Notes under the pieces: model-generated | Seen by the model: only the letters and a program-made list of their open reading frames with translations | What the model was told of the DNA's origin: nothing | Database searches by the model: none | Part shown: one piece after another, positions 1 through 8,098 of the stretch | Layout: the number at the start of each line of letters is the position of its first letter | Numbering within the stretch: position 1 is the first letter of the stretch | NCBI GenBank assembly: GCA_038750655.1 | Contig: JBCDGZ010000077.1 | Location: 1 to 36,826 of the forward strand | Length of the DNA stretch: 36,826 bases | From: JBCDGZ01 sp038750655 | GTDB lineage: Bacteria > Bacteroidota > Bacteroidia > Chitinophagales > Saprospiraceae | Direction: 5' to 3' | Position numbers and translations under genes: made by a program

Positions 1-30
1 CCCTACGGTCGTTTTTACTTCTCCTTATTA

Positions 31-50
31 TATCCACCGTATTTGTCGAA
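31..50. repeat. Dispersed 20-bp motif, copy 1
   Basis: TATCCACCGTATTTGTCGAA lies 13 bases beyond the stop codon of the minus-strand TetR gene. A copy differing at one base is at 11810-11829, again just beyond the stop of a minus-strand gene. Weaker similarity extends on both sides (a T-rich block with CCTTA before it, A-G-rich bases after it), giving about 50 bp in all. The role is unknown; a 3'-end processing or termination signal, or a small dispersed repeat, are possibilities. Confidence 0.5.
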
Positions 51-63
51 GAAGGTGAAAAAA

Positions 64-621
64 TTATTTTTTTATCGCATCCCAAACCAGCGCGATTTGA
101 TTCTGATGGGTTACTTCTCGCTCCGGCTTTCCTCCCCTCATAATCAGCCAGGCCAAATGGGAGAGCAGGGACCCACCAATAAACTGCAGCAATTCTTCGA
201 TACTGATCTTTTTAATCACCCCTTCTCTTTGCCCGCGCTCCAGCATTGCTATCACCGGTTGGATGGCCTGATAGCCTTTGGCCTTATTCTCTGGAGTAAT
301 GATCGGAGAGCTTTGTAGTTGATGAATAAATCGAAAATAATTGGGATGTTCTAAGTAGAAGTTGGTGACTGCTAGGTAATAATGTATGAAAATAGACTTT
401 ATGCTTCGCTTTCTATGTGGTGCAGTCAGTAGTGCTTCTTCCCATTCTTTGATGTCTAAATAAATCGCATTAATTAACGTCTCTTTTGTAGGATAGTAAT
501 TGTAGATGGTGCCCATGCCGGTATTGGCTGCTTTGGCAATGGCTGACATCGGTGTAGCGTGGATGCCGTTATCAATCAGGATTTGTAGTGCTGCTGCTTT
601 TATATTTTCCTTTTTACCCAC
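64..621 (-). CDS. TetR/AcrR family transcriptional regulator
   Basis: A 185-residue protein with the TetR layout. Residues about 7-53 form the helix-turn-helix DNA-binding domain (start GKKENIKAAALQIL, then MSAIAKAANTGMGTIYNYY, typical of the TetR recognition helix). The remaining 130 residues would be the ligand-binding and dimerisation domain, which has no recognisable ligand motif. The start codon is GTG at 621; the next ATG would cut into the HTH, so GTG is preferred. A perfect 7+7 palindrome lies 17 bp upstream (639-656) and is a good candidate for autoregulation. psuG lies upstream on the same strand, 63 bp away, so co-transcription is possible. The regulated target is not evident. Confidence 0.9.
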   Translation of the reverse strand: MGKKENIKAAALQILIDNGIHATPMSAIAKAANTGMGTIYNYYPTKETLINAIYLDIKEWEEALLTAPHRKRSIKSIFIHYYLAVTNFYLEHPNYFRFIHQLQSSPIITPENKAKGYQAIQPVIAMLERGQREGVIKKISIEELLQFIGGSLLSHLAWLIMRGGKPEREVTHQNQIALVWDAIKK

Positions 622-638
622 GATACGAAGGTAGGAAG

Positions 639-656
639 TTGGAATGATTATTCCAA
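639..656. promoter_or_regulatory. Candidate TetR operator (palindrome)
   Basis: TTGGAATgattATTCCAA is a perfect 7-bp inverted repeat with a 4-bp spacer. It sits between the psuG stop and the GTG start of the TetR gene, where TetR autoregulatory operators are usual. That it is bound by this TetR is inference. Confidence 0.45.
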
Positions 657-684
657 GTTTTCGTTTCTTGTTTTCTTTAGATAA

Positions 685-1608
685 TCAGACGTTACATTGG
701 GCTACGGCAATTTGCGCGGCGAGTTTGGCATTGTTGAGCACGAGTTGGATATTGGCTTCCAGGCTTTCTCCGCCCGTCAATTGTTCTACTCTAGCCAACA
801 AAAAAGGCGTCAGTTCCTTTCCGCGAATCTGCTGCTGCTCGGCTTCTTGTAGGGCTTGGTCAACTGCTCGGTGCATCTGCTCGGCGGGTAGTTGGTAGCG
901 TTCGGGGACGGGATTAGCGATTACCATCCCGCCACCCAAGCCCAGCTGTTGTTTGCTGATCAAGAGCTGGGCAATCTCGTCGGGCCGCTCGACTCGGTAG
1001 GGGAGGAGAATGCCGCTGCTACGGGTATAGAAAGCGGGTAACTCGTCGGTTTGGAAGCCGACGACAGCTACGCCCTGGGTTTCGAGGTACTCCATGGTCA
1101 GCTCCAAATCGAGGATGGCCTTGGCCCCGGCGCAGACGACCAGGACATCGGTGCGGGCCAGCTCCTGGAGGTCGGCCGAGATGTCCATGTTTTGCGTAGC
1201 GCCTCGGTGGACGCCGCCGATCCCTCCGGTGGCGAAGATATTGATGCTGGCCATTTGGGCGATGATCATAGTGGCGGCGACGGTCGTTGCACCATCGCTT
1301 TGGCGGGCCACGACGAAGGGCAGGTCACGGCGGCTGACCTTGGTGACGCTGGTTCCGGCCTTGCCGAGCTGCTCCAACTCCGCCTCGCTTAGCCCGGCCT
1401 TCGGCCGCCCACCGATGATGGCGATGGTAGCGGGGACTGCCCCCTCGCGGCGAATCGTCTCCTCTACCCGCCGGGCAGTGTCGACATTCTTGGGATAAGG
1501 CATGCCGTGTGAGATAATCGTGGACTCCAAGGCGACGACCGGTTGGTTGGATTGTAGGGCTTGGGCGACTTCGGGACTCAAGTCGGGTAAGGGCGGTGGT
1601 ACGGACAT
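685..1608 (-). CDS. psuG: Pseudouridine-5'-phosphate glycosidase
   Basis: PsuG (YeiN/IndA family) reversibly cleaves the C-C glycosidic bond of pseudouridine 5'-phosphate to uracil and ribose 5-phosphate in the cytoplasm. The protein follows the E. coli enzyme closely throughout: VVALESTIISHGMPYP near the N-terminus (with the conserved active-site Glu), VPATIAIIGG, VTKVSRRDLPFVVA, FATGGIGGVHRGA, ISADLQELA (conserved Asp), VVCAGAKAILDL (the Lys that forms the ribose imine), and TPFLLARVEQLTGG near the C-terminus. Length of about 307 residues is normal. I chose the ATG at 1608, preceded by an A-rich stretch; an in-frame ATG at 1638 would add ten residues. The usual partner, pseudouridine kinase PsuK, is not in the window. 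A TetR gene lies immediately downstream. Confidence 0.95.
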   Translation of the reverse strand: MSVPPPLPDLSPEVAQALQSNQPVVALESTIISHGMPYPKNVDTARRVEETIRREGAVPATIAIIGGRPKAGLSEAELEQLGKAGTSVTKVSRRDLPFVVARQSDGATTVAATMIIAQMASINIFATGGIGGVHRGATQNMDISADLQELARTDVLVVCAGAKAILDLELTMEYLETQGVAVVGFQTDELPAFYTRSSGILLPYRVERPDEIAQLLISKQQLGLGGGMVIANPVPERYQLPAEQMHRAVDQALQEAEQQQIRGKELTPFLLARVEQLTGGESLEANIQLVLNNAKLAAQIAVAQCNV

Positions 1609-1915
1609 TTTTTTCCCAATATACAGCTTCTGCAGCATTCTATTTACTGTCCTGAATTGGGAGGACGCTGGAAATCTATCACCTAGAGCATCATCTCTTT
1701 CTCAGCGTTCCGTACTACAACCTACCCAACCTACACGATTTATCTAATGCAGCAGGCGGAGTACAAGCACAAGGCGCCTATTACCGAAGGCTATATGGAA
1801 GGCTTGGTGAATCAAATGTTCAGTTCATTTTCTAATTTGTTCAATCCACTTTATTTATCACGTTAAATCACAGGAGATCATAGTTCATTTGTATAGAATT
1901 TAAAACCAATAAAAA
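1609..1915. other. Intergenic region between divergent psuG and dehalogenase-like gene
   Basis: About 307 bp between two divergently read genes, which must hold both promoters. I see no good TTTG/TAnnTTTG pair. A short open frame at 1747-1866 (about 39 codons) resembles nothing I recognise and is not called. The last 100 bp before 1916 are AT-rich. Confidence 0.5.
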
Positions 1916-3748
1916 ATGAATAAAATGATTGCTCGATTTGCTTTAGCGATGTTCGTTCTTTCCATTTTTATTTTGCCTGCTTGCAACAACGATGATAATG
2001 ATGTAGTGGTAAATAATGACGATCTGGAAGAGAACCGAATTGATACCCTTGCGACCTCTGACGGTGTACTATTCGTTAGAACTCCAGAGAAGTATTTTCA
2101 AAATCTACCCAACTGGCCTTACGCCTACCAGTATGTTGAAATTGACGGATTGCGACAAGCGTATGTAGAGTATGGCCCTGCTGATGGTCCGACAGTTCTC
2201 TTACTTCATGGTCAACCCAGTTGGTCTTATTTGTACCGAACAATGATCCCCGTATTGGCGGATGCTGGCTATAGAGTCATTGCTATGGACCATTTAGGAA
2301 TGGGACGTTCTGATAAGCCAATTGATATTGCTGATTACAGTTATTTAGGGCACGCTGGCCGACTGGAAAGCTTTATTCAGCAACTTGGCCTGAGTGACAT
2401 TAATTTGTTTGTGCAAGATTGGGGAAGCCTCATTGGTCTGAGGGTGGCGGGCCTGAATCCGGATTGGTTTGCTACGATTAGTGTGGGAAATGGTCAGCTG
2501 CCCGTTATCCCCCAGGGGTTTCAGGTGATAGACCCCATTGAAAACCCCAATGAGATTGAAGATTTACCCTCTCCGTTTGCGGATTTCCCTGCACAGCAGG
2601 TGCCCTTTTATGATGGATGCGATTTGATTGTCGAGCCGAGTCCAAATGAATTTGAGGATTGGGCAAACTATTCCATGAAAGGGGCAGCTTACCAAGCTTC
2701 TGAAATATTAGAATCCCTAACTTGGTACGACCTTCCAACTGATATAGAAGAGGCTTATGATGCTCCTTTTCCAAGCCGGGAGTATATGGCGGGAACAAGG
2801 ACATTTCCATCCTTAGTGAATGAAGTAGCTGGGTTGAATGATCAGGCTTGGGCGGGGCTTACCGCTTACACCAAACCTTTCCTAACCATATGGGGAGCGA
2901 ATGATGCTGGCAGTCTGGGCACTTGTGAAGCACAACAGAATTTTATTGACAATGTACCGGGTGCAACCGGTAAACCTCACGTGAGACTTCCCGAAGCTGG
3001 ACACTTCTTACAAGAAGACCAAGGCGCTGAGATTGCCAATCGACTAGTAGCGTTCTATGCTACGAATTGGGAGGAAGATTGTGCAAATTTCGATAGTCCT
3101 GTTCCGAGTGAGGACCGGTCACAATTCCTGGCCCCTCCTGCAGATTTAAGGAATTTTAGATACGGAGAAGTGCTTCCGGTGTTTAGATGTGGCGGTGGAC
3201 TGATCATAGAAGTGTACGCGACGTTCAGTTTCAACGATTGCCCAGAGGAGGAATGGTATGCATTAAACGCCGATGACTTAGTTGATGAATTGGGAGCCGT
3301 AGCGGTCGTATTGAACGGCCCCAGGCATTGGCTTACGAACCAAATTATAGGGGGTGGAAATAATGGAGGTAGCGGATTTGAAAAAATAAGCACTTTTGGT
3401 GCGCTGCAAATGCAATTGTCTGCACAAGTTAGTGGAGCTATGGATGCGAAGGTGTATGCAGAAAATGAAATTCAACGCTCTACTACCTACATTTTCAAAG
3501 CGGGGAATGAAGTATACAAGTTGGTCAATCCTCAGGGGGAAGAATACGTGATGCAATCTTACAGCAGAAAAGTCGAGCCTGATTTGGCGATTGAGGACTT
3601 GGCCACCCTTGGTTCTAGGTTGTATCTACCCTCAGATTGGACCTTCCGAACAGAAGTATTATCTGCCGATTTAGAATTGGTTGCGGATGGATTAGCCATT
3701 GTCATTCAAGATGAATTCGAAAATTCTTATCAAAAGATAATGCAGTAA
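1916..3748 (+). CDS. Haloalkane dehalogenase-like lipoprotein with extra C-terminal domain
   Basis: A 610-residue exported lipoprotein: residues 1-23 are a lipoprotein signal ending in LPAC, followed by an acidic, Asn/Asp-rich stretch of the kind that accompanies surface lipoproteins in Bacteroidota. Residues about 60-385 are an alpha/beta hydrolase of the haloalkane dehalogenase group: HGQPSWSYLYR oxyanion region, MDHLGMGRSDKP, nucleophile Asp in FVQDWGS (the Trp after it is the usual halide-binding residue), and catalytic His in EAGHFLQED. Residues about 395-610 form a separate domain (DLRNFRYGEVLPVF, VVLNGPRHWL, GEEYVMQSYSRKV, LGSRLYLPSDWTFRTEVL, IQDEFENSYQKI) that I recall from stand-alone exported proteins of unknown function. 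Dehalogenases are normally about 300 residues and soluble, so the fusion is unusual. Substrate is unknown; a general hydrolase is equally possible. Confidence 0.8.
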   Translation: MNKMIARFALAMFVLSIFILPACNNDDNDVVVNNDDLEENRIDTLATSDGVLFVRTPEKYFQNLPNWPYAYQYVEIDGLRQAYVEYGPADGPTVLLLHGQPSWSYLYRTMIPVLADAGYRVIAMDHLGMGRSDKPIDIADYSYLGHAGRLESFIQQLGLSDINLFVQDWGSLIGLRVAGLNPDWFATISVGNGQLPVIPQGFQVIDPIENPNEIEDLPSPFADFPAQQVPFYDGCDLIVEPSPNEFEDWANYSMKGAAYQASEILESLTWYDLPTDIEEAYDAPFPSREYMAGTRTFPSLVNEVAGLNDQAWAGLTAYTKPFLTIWGANDAGSLGTCEAQQNFIDNVPGATGKPHVRLPEAGHFLQEDQGAEIANRLVAFYATNWEEDCANFDSPVPSEDRSQFLAPPADLRNFRYGEVLPVFRCGGGLIIEVYATFSFNDCPEEEWYALNADDLVDELGAVAVVLNGPRHWLTNQIIGGGNNGGSGFEKISTFGALQMQLSAQVSGAMDAKVYAENEIQRSTTYIFKAGNEVYKLVNPQGEEYVMQSYSRKVEPDLAIEDLATLGSRLYLPSDWTFRTEVLSADLELVADGLAIVIQDEFENSYQKIMQ

Positions 3749-3878
3749 ATCATTCGTAAACTCGCTTTTCAAGATAGCGAAGTATCGTTAGCTACTAGCG
3801 ATGATTGCAGATGGGGAGGAAGGCCATTGATTGTCTCAAATACATTGTATATTGAGTGCTCATCAACGGTTTTCCTCC

Positions 3879-4694
3879 ATGTCTACAGCTTTCCAGCGTA
3901 TTTTTCCTCAAGCCCGGCCCATCATCGGCATGATCCACCTAAGGGCCTTGCCCGGCACTCCCGCCTACGGCAGCGACGATGCCCTGATCCTGGAAACCGC
4001 CCTTGAGGAAGCCGCCCTTTACAAAAAAGCTGGTCTGGATGCACTGATGCTAGAGAACATGCATGATGTGCCCTACGTTCGGCGGCAGGTAGGGCCGGAG
4101 ATTACAGCGATGATGACCCTAGTCGCCCACGAAGTGCGCAAGCAGACGCAGTTGCCCTGCGGGCTGCAAATCCTGGCTGGGGCCAACCGGCAAGCCCTCG
4201 CCGTGGCTAAAGCCGCCGACCTCCAATTCATCCGCGCCGAAGGCTTCGTCTACGGCCACCTAGCTGACGAAGGCTACATGGATGCCGATGCCGGGGAGCT
4301 GCTGCGCTACCGCCGCCAAATCGAAGCCGAGCACATCGCCATTTTCACCGACATCAAAAAAAAGCACAGCGCCCACCAGCTCACCGCCGATGTCGACATC
4401 GTCGAAACGGCTCAGACCGCGGCCTATTTCCGCTCTGATGCCCTCATCCTAACCGGCGCAGCCACTGGCCAGCAAGCCAATCTAAACGAGCTGAACCAGG
4501 TCCAACAAGCAGTTGACCTCCCCGTCCTGCTGGGCTCCGGCATCACCCTCGATAATCTCGCCGTCTGCTTACAGGCCGATGCCCTCATCGTAGGCTCCTG
4601 GTTCAAGGAGAAGGGCCACTGGGCCAATGCCTTGTCCTACGACCGAGTGGCCCGTTTCATGGATCGGGTACGCCAACTGCGAGACTCCACCTAG
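3879..4694 (+). CDS. BtpA/SgcQ family TIM-barrel protein
   Basis: A 271-residue protein of the BtpA family (cyanobacterial BtpA affects photosystem I; E. coli SgcQ sits in a sugar operon). Biochemical function in heterotrophs is unsettled. Family landmarks are clear: PIIGMIHLRALPGTPAY at the start, GLDALMLENMHDVPY, LPCGLQILAGANRQALAVA, FIRAEGFVYGHLADEGYMDADAGELLRYRR, IFTDIKKKHSAH, and ALILTGAATGQ / PVLLGSGITLDN / ADALIVGSWFK in the last third, fitting a phosphate-binding TIM barrel. I chose the ATG at 3879; an in-frame TTG at 3831, preceded by GGAGG, would add 16 residues with no family similarity. It follows the dehalogenase fusion gene by 130 bp on the same strand. Proximity to psuG hints at nucleoside or sugar-phosphate metabolism, but that is inference. 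Confidence 0.85.
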   Translation: MSTAFQRIFPQARPIIGMIHLRALPGTPAYGSDDALILETALEEAALYKKAGLDALMLENMHDVPYVRRQVGPEITAMMTLVAHEVRKQTQLPCGLQILAGANRQALAVAKAADLQFIRAEGFVYGHLADEGYMDADAGELLRYRRQIEAEHIAIFTDIKKKHSAHQLTADVDIVETAQTAAYFRSDALILTGAATGQQANLNELNQVQQAVDLPVLLGSGITLDNLAVCLQADALIVGSWFKEKGHWANALSYDRVARFMDRVRQLRDST

Positions 4695-5212
4695 CGGCCA
4701 GCCCCCTGGTGAACTTTTTGCCTTTTGGATTGTCTGCTAATAACCAACCTATTGTAATTACCTTTTCTGATCATAAGGACATTGTTTGGCAATGGCTGTA
4801 ACTAGCGATTGTCGCTGGATTCGATGGTTGCTGGTGAGGTCGAGTGGTGTGTATTGAGCATGGCGTGGGGCTTTTGGGAGGGAACCCGCCCACATTACCA
4901 CCACCGCCAACCCCTACCACTCAACCATCAGCCCAGCCATTAACAGCCAGTCCTTGCTGTGCACCTGTTTGTCACAAGTAGAGGTTGCAAGATTTCCATT
5001 CAGGAAATGGCACCTTTCGGCCTTCTAGGCCTTTGAAAGCGAAAGGAAATATAGACAAAGGTTGGCCAAAGTCTTCGGTTGGTTGGAATCGTCAGTTAGT
5101 GACAATGGCAAAATCGGAACACACGCAAGGTAACACAAAATGTTTGCAAAGTCAAAATCATGGAATAATAAATACCTGCTAGCCCTGCATTTTTTCACGA
5201 AAAAAACAAAAG
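4695..5212. other. 518-bp intergenic region
   Basis: Separates the BtpA-family gene from the HtrA-like gene. It holds the nested inverted repeat at 4791-4941 (listed separately). A 65-codon open frame at 4985-5182 has no recognisable features and low-complexity composition, so I do not call it a gene. I see no tRNA or known riboswitch. Confidence 0.6.
4791..4941. repeat. Nested imperfect inverted repeat, about 150 bp
   Basis: Matching arms occur in exactly nested order: AATGGCTG (4791-4798) with CAGCCATT (4934-4941), GATGGTTG (4823-4830) with CAACCATC (4922-4929), and GAGTGGT (4842-4848) with ACCACTC (4916-4922). TGGCG (4861) faces CGCCA (4905-4909), and TGGGAGGG faces CCCGCCCA at the centre. 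The left half is G-rich and the right half C-rich. A small hairpin (AGCGA-TTG-TCGCT, 4804-4816) sits inside the left arm. It could be a MITE-like relic or a structured RNA; nothing identifies it further. Confidence 0.5.
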
Positions 5213-6226
5213 ATGTTGACGTACACGGATAACAAAGAAGATTTTAATCAACCGGCGACGCAGCCGAAGGACGGGCCTTTGCTGGATGCCTATTCGCAGA
5301 CCGTGGTGAGGGTAGCCAATCAGGTTAGTCAGGCGGTGGTACAGATCAAGGCGGAGCGGAAGGAGGGACGCCGGCGGCGGCGACGCCCATCGGATGCCTA
5401 TAAATCTGGCTCTGGCTTCATCATTTCCAGTGATGGCTTTATTGTCACCAATAGTCATGTGATTAGCGAGGCGAAGAAGATCGAGGTGGTGTTGCAGGAT
5501 GGTAGAAAGCTGCAAGCCCGGCTGGTTGGCGATGATCCGCCTACGGATATTGCCGTTTTGCAGATTGATGCAGATAACCTTACGGCGATCAGCTTTGGCA
5601 ATTCGGATGATTTGCAGGTGGGGCAGCTGGCGGTTGCGGTGGGCAATCCCTTTGGCTTTCAGTACAGCTTGACGGCTGGCGTGGTGAGTGCTTTGGGGCG
5701 CAGCTTGCGCAGCGAGTCGGGCCGTCTCATCGATGATGTCATTCAGACTGATGCGGCGCTGAACCCCGGTAACTCCGGCGGGCCTTTGGTCGATTCTAGT
5801 GGCAAGGTCATCGGGGTGAATACAGCGGTGATTTTGCCAGCGCAGGGCCTTTGCTTCGCCGTCGCTTCCAACCTAGCAGCCTACGTCGTCGGGCAATTGA
5901 TCATGTCCGGTAAAGTGCGACGGGGGTATATCGGGATTGCGGGGCAATACCTGCGCTTTCAGGATCGATTGATTGAGCGACTGCAATTGAAAGTGCGGTC
6001 GGGGATTCGAGTAGAGGACATTGAGGCCGACGGCCCGTCGTACAATTCAGAGTTGAGGCACGGCGATGTAATCATCGGTTATAATGATCAGCCAGTAGCG
6101 AGTATTGATGATCTGCACATCCTGCTCAACGAGGCTTCCATCGGCAAGCGGCAGCAATTGCACATCTTGCGGGAAGCCAAGCTGAGGGTTATCACGGTAA
6201 TTCCGGCAGAACTGGAGGAAAAGTAG
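5213..6226 (+). CDS. HtrA/DegP-like trypsin-type serine protease without signal peptide
   Basis: A 337-residue S1C serine protease. The chymotrypsin-like domain spans about residues 30-235 with the triad His82 (TNSHV), Asp112 (PTDIAV) and Ser188 (NPGNSGGP); VGNPFGFQYSLTAGVVSALGR is also classic. A single PDZ domain follows (about 245-330; GDVIIGYNDQPVASIDDL). HtrA enzymes usually have a signal peptide or membrane anchor and work in the periplasm, but this one starts with a polar, hydrophilic N-terminus and has an Arg-rich stretch (GRRRRRRPSDA, 52-62). It therefore appears cytoplasmic, or exported by an unrecognised route. The start is the ATG at 5213, after an A-rich leader. The next gene is convergent, with one base between the two stop codons. 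Confidence 0.92.
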   Translation: MLTYTDNKEDFNQPATQPKDGPLLDAYSQTVVRVANQVSQAVVQIKAERKEGRRRRRRPSDAYKSGSGFIISSDGFIVTNSHVISEAKKIEVVLQDGRKLQARLVGDDPPTDIAVLQIDADNLTAISFGNSDDLQVGQLAVAVGNPFGFQYSLTAGVVSALGRSLRSESGRLIDDVIQTDAALNPGNSGGPLVDSSGKVIGVNTAVILPAQGLCFAVASNLAAYVVGQLIMSGKVRRGYIGIAGQYLRFQDRLIERLQLKVRSGIRVEDIEADGPSYNSELRHGDVIIGYNDQPVASIDDLHILLNEASIGKRQQLHILREAKLRVITVIPAELEEK

Positions 6227-6227
6227 G

Positions 6228-7562
6228 CTAGTTGAGGTCTACTTTGCAATCGTAGAGGTCAAACTGGAGGTTGGGGCTGCTGTCCCCGCCGCCATTGACC
6301 GTTCCGCGCATCTCGATCTGGCCGTCTTTTTCCTTGTAGTATTCACTACTGAAAGCTCGCTGTGGGTAGTTGAGTCTGCCGTATTTCATTTGAGCATTGA
6401 TCGTATAGGCAGAGACCGTTGACAAGGGGACTTCCAGGTCGGTATATTTACCGGTGACCTTCATCCCTGCGAATCCTCCGCCGACTTTACGGATAAATAA
6501 TTTATCGTCATAAGTCTCAAAATCAAGCTCGCCGTTAAACTCTCCGACGCGAAATTCGGTGTATTTAGAAGTGATGCTTAGGTCGCCCACCTTTTCGATG
6601 GCCACGTCGTCATCATAAGAATCGTCAAAGGTCAGACTACTGAGCGAGGTGAAGCGGTATTTGGTGTATTTGCTGTCAATTTGTAAATCTTGACCGTCGC
6701 CGCTTTCTAATTTGGCATCGTAGATTTTCATCCGCGCCTTTTGGAACCCCTTGATTTCGATCTCTGAGTATTTATCTTCAATTACGAGAAGGCCTTTTAT
6801 GGTTCCCAGCTCATAGTCATCATCGTAAGAAATGATTTCCAGCTCACCAATATCTCCGACTTGGAATTCAGAATATTTACTTTTGATGTTCAGGTCATCC
6901 GAATTGCCCATCGTAAATTTAGAATCGTAGATGTCAAACCGTCCTTTTTTTACGTCTTTCAAATAGGCTTTGCCATATTTGAGATTCAGCGTCAGGTTAC
7001 TCAAGACGCCGAAGGTGCGCAGCGTACCACTGTACAACTTGACATTGGTGTTTGTTGCGCCCAAATCCGCCAGTTCAATATCCTCGTACTTATTGGCCAA
7101 CTCCAGGTCATTGATGCCTTGGGGCAAAAACAGGGTCATTGCGGCCTCTTTGATCTTTACTCCCTTGACTTTCTTACCATCTTTGAAGGTAATCCTTGAT
7201 TTTTTGTTCGAAATCGACCAGCCCTGGATGTTCAGATCCGTCTTTAGGGAGAGGGAAGAACCTGAATCGGAAATATCGAGGTCAAAATAATTCAGGGTTC
7301 GCTCCATGCCTTCCTGATTGTTGCCCTCGACGGTATAGGTAACGGTCACCTTGATTTTTCCATCAGTAGCTTTTTTGACAACCATAGGACCGTAGCGATG
7401 TTCGATCTGAACCACCTCTTTGCGATCAAAGGTTTTTTCGATGGTTTTAGATTGGATATTGTCCTGCCCGTAACTTACTCCGGTTAGTGCCAGAAAGAGA
7501 ACGGTGCAGCAAAATAGTTTCGAATAGGTTTGGAAATACTTGTTCCTAAATACTTTGTTCAT
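6228..7562 (-). CDS. Exported repeat protein (DUF4097/adhesin-like beta-repeat)
   Basis: Last gene of a sigma/membrane-protein/effector operon. A signal peptide (hydrophobic LFCCTVLFLALTG, cleavage after SYGQ) is followed by an Ig-like first part and then units of about 34-39 residues, each opening with KY[STEG] and usually carrying a YDD/YDS/YDA turn near the middle. Eight KY openings are visible (NKYEDI, LKYGKA, SKYSEF, DKYSEI, SKYTKY, SKYTEF, GKYTDL, MKYGRL). This pattern suggests a beta-solenoid, as in DUF4097-type proteins. Residues that would mark an enzyme are absent. I chose the ATG at 7562, which overlaps the upstream gene by 17 bp; in-frame starts at 7577 and 7595 are possible. It is probably a cell-surface or periplasmic structural or sensor component; function unknown. 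Confidence 0.75.
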   Translation of the reverse strand: MNKVFRNKYFQTYSKLFCCTVLFLALTGVSYGQDNIQSKTIEKTFDRKEVVQIEHRYGPMVVKKATDGKIKVTVTYTVEGNNQEGMERTLNYFDLDISDSGSSLSLKTDLNIQGWSISNKKSRITFKDGKKVKGVKIKEAAMTLFLPQGINDLELANKYEDIELADLGATNTNVKLYSGTLRTFGVLSNLTLNLKYGKAYLKDVKKGRFDIYDSKFTMGNSDDLNIKSKYSEFQVGDIGELEIISYDDDYELGTIKGLLVIEDKYSEIEIKGFQKARMKIYDAKLESGDGQDLQIDSKYTKYRFTSLSSLTFDDSYDDDVAIEKVGDLSITSKYTEFRVGEFNGELDFETYDDKLFIRKVGGGFAGMKVTGKYTDLEVPLSTVSAYTINAQMKYGRLNYPQRAFSSEYYKEKDGQIEMRGTVNGGGDSSPNLQFDLYDCKVDLN

Positions 7563-8088
7563 GACTGCGTTTTTCATGATGCTCTTTTTTTTCAATTTCT
7601 TTACTTAAAATTTCCAGGATGCGAATTTTACGTTCGTAATAGCGCATGAGGGTATGGATCAATCTTTCGTGGTGGCCAAATTGGGGAAGGTCTTTTTTAA
7701 GCTCTTCCTGGCTTTGCTCCAACAGTTGAAGCTCCTCAAAAATCTCTTGGTATTCAGTAGGGTTGATGGCTGCGAAATTAATCGCCTCCATCTTCTGTCG
7801 TACCAGTTGCTGGTAGTTCTGTTCTTCCTCCAATAAGGCTCGGGGCAACTCAATCGGTTCCTGTTCGGGCACCGGAGGGAGCTGTGGTCGAAGCAAGTAG
7901 CCTATTCCCAGGCCAGTGATCAGCAGGAGCAGCCCCCAGAGCCAATTGCGACTACCGCCTTGTTGGGGCGGCGGTGGCGGTGGTGGCCCCTCAGATTGAA
8001 TGGCCTGCCAGAGTCGATCTGCATCGGGCTGTTCGATTCGATCCAATTCTTCGCGATTTTGACGAATGTGTTTTTCAAATGCGTCCAT
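7546..8088 (-). CDS. Single-pass membrane protein, probable anti-sigma or ECF partner
   Basis: A 180-residue protein with an acidic cytoplasmic N-terminus (1-33, including RLWQAIQSE, similar in layout to anti-sigma N-termini), a proline run (about 35-41), one transmembrane helix (about 48-66, WLWGLLLLITGLGIGYLL), and a long helical C-terminal part (85-175; LEEEQNYQQLVRQKMEAIN, ILSKEIEKKEHHEKR) likely to be periplasmic coiled coil. It starts 10 bp after the ECF sigma stop and overlaps the following repeat-protein gene. No zinc-binding HxxxCxxC motif is present, so it is not a classic ZAS anti-sigma factor. The role as sigma partner rests on gene order and topology. Confidence 0.7.
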   Translation of the reverse strand: MDAFEKHIRQNREELDRIEQPDADRLWQAIQSEGPPPPPPPQQGGSRNWLWGLLLLITGLGIGYLLRPQLPPVPEQEPIELPRALLEEEQNYQQLVRQKMEAINFAAINPTEYQEIFEELQLLEQSQEELKKDLPQFGHHERLIHTLMRYYERKIRILEILSKEIEKKEHHEKRSHEQSI

Positions 8089-8098
8089 ACCTGATTGG

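Noticed and set aside
1747..1866. 39-codon open frame upstream of the dehalogenase-like gene
   Set aside because: No similarity I can recognise; may be a decayed fragment but nothing proves it.
4985..5182. 65-codon open frame between the BtpA and HtrA genes
   Set aside because: No recognisable motif, no ribosome-binding context and low-information composition.
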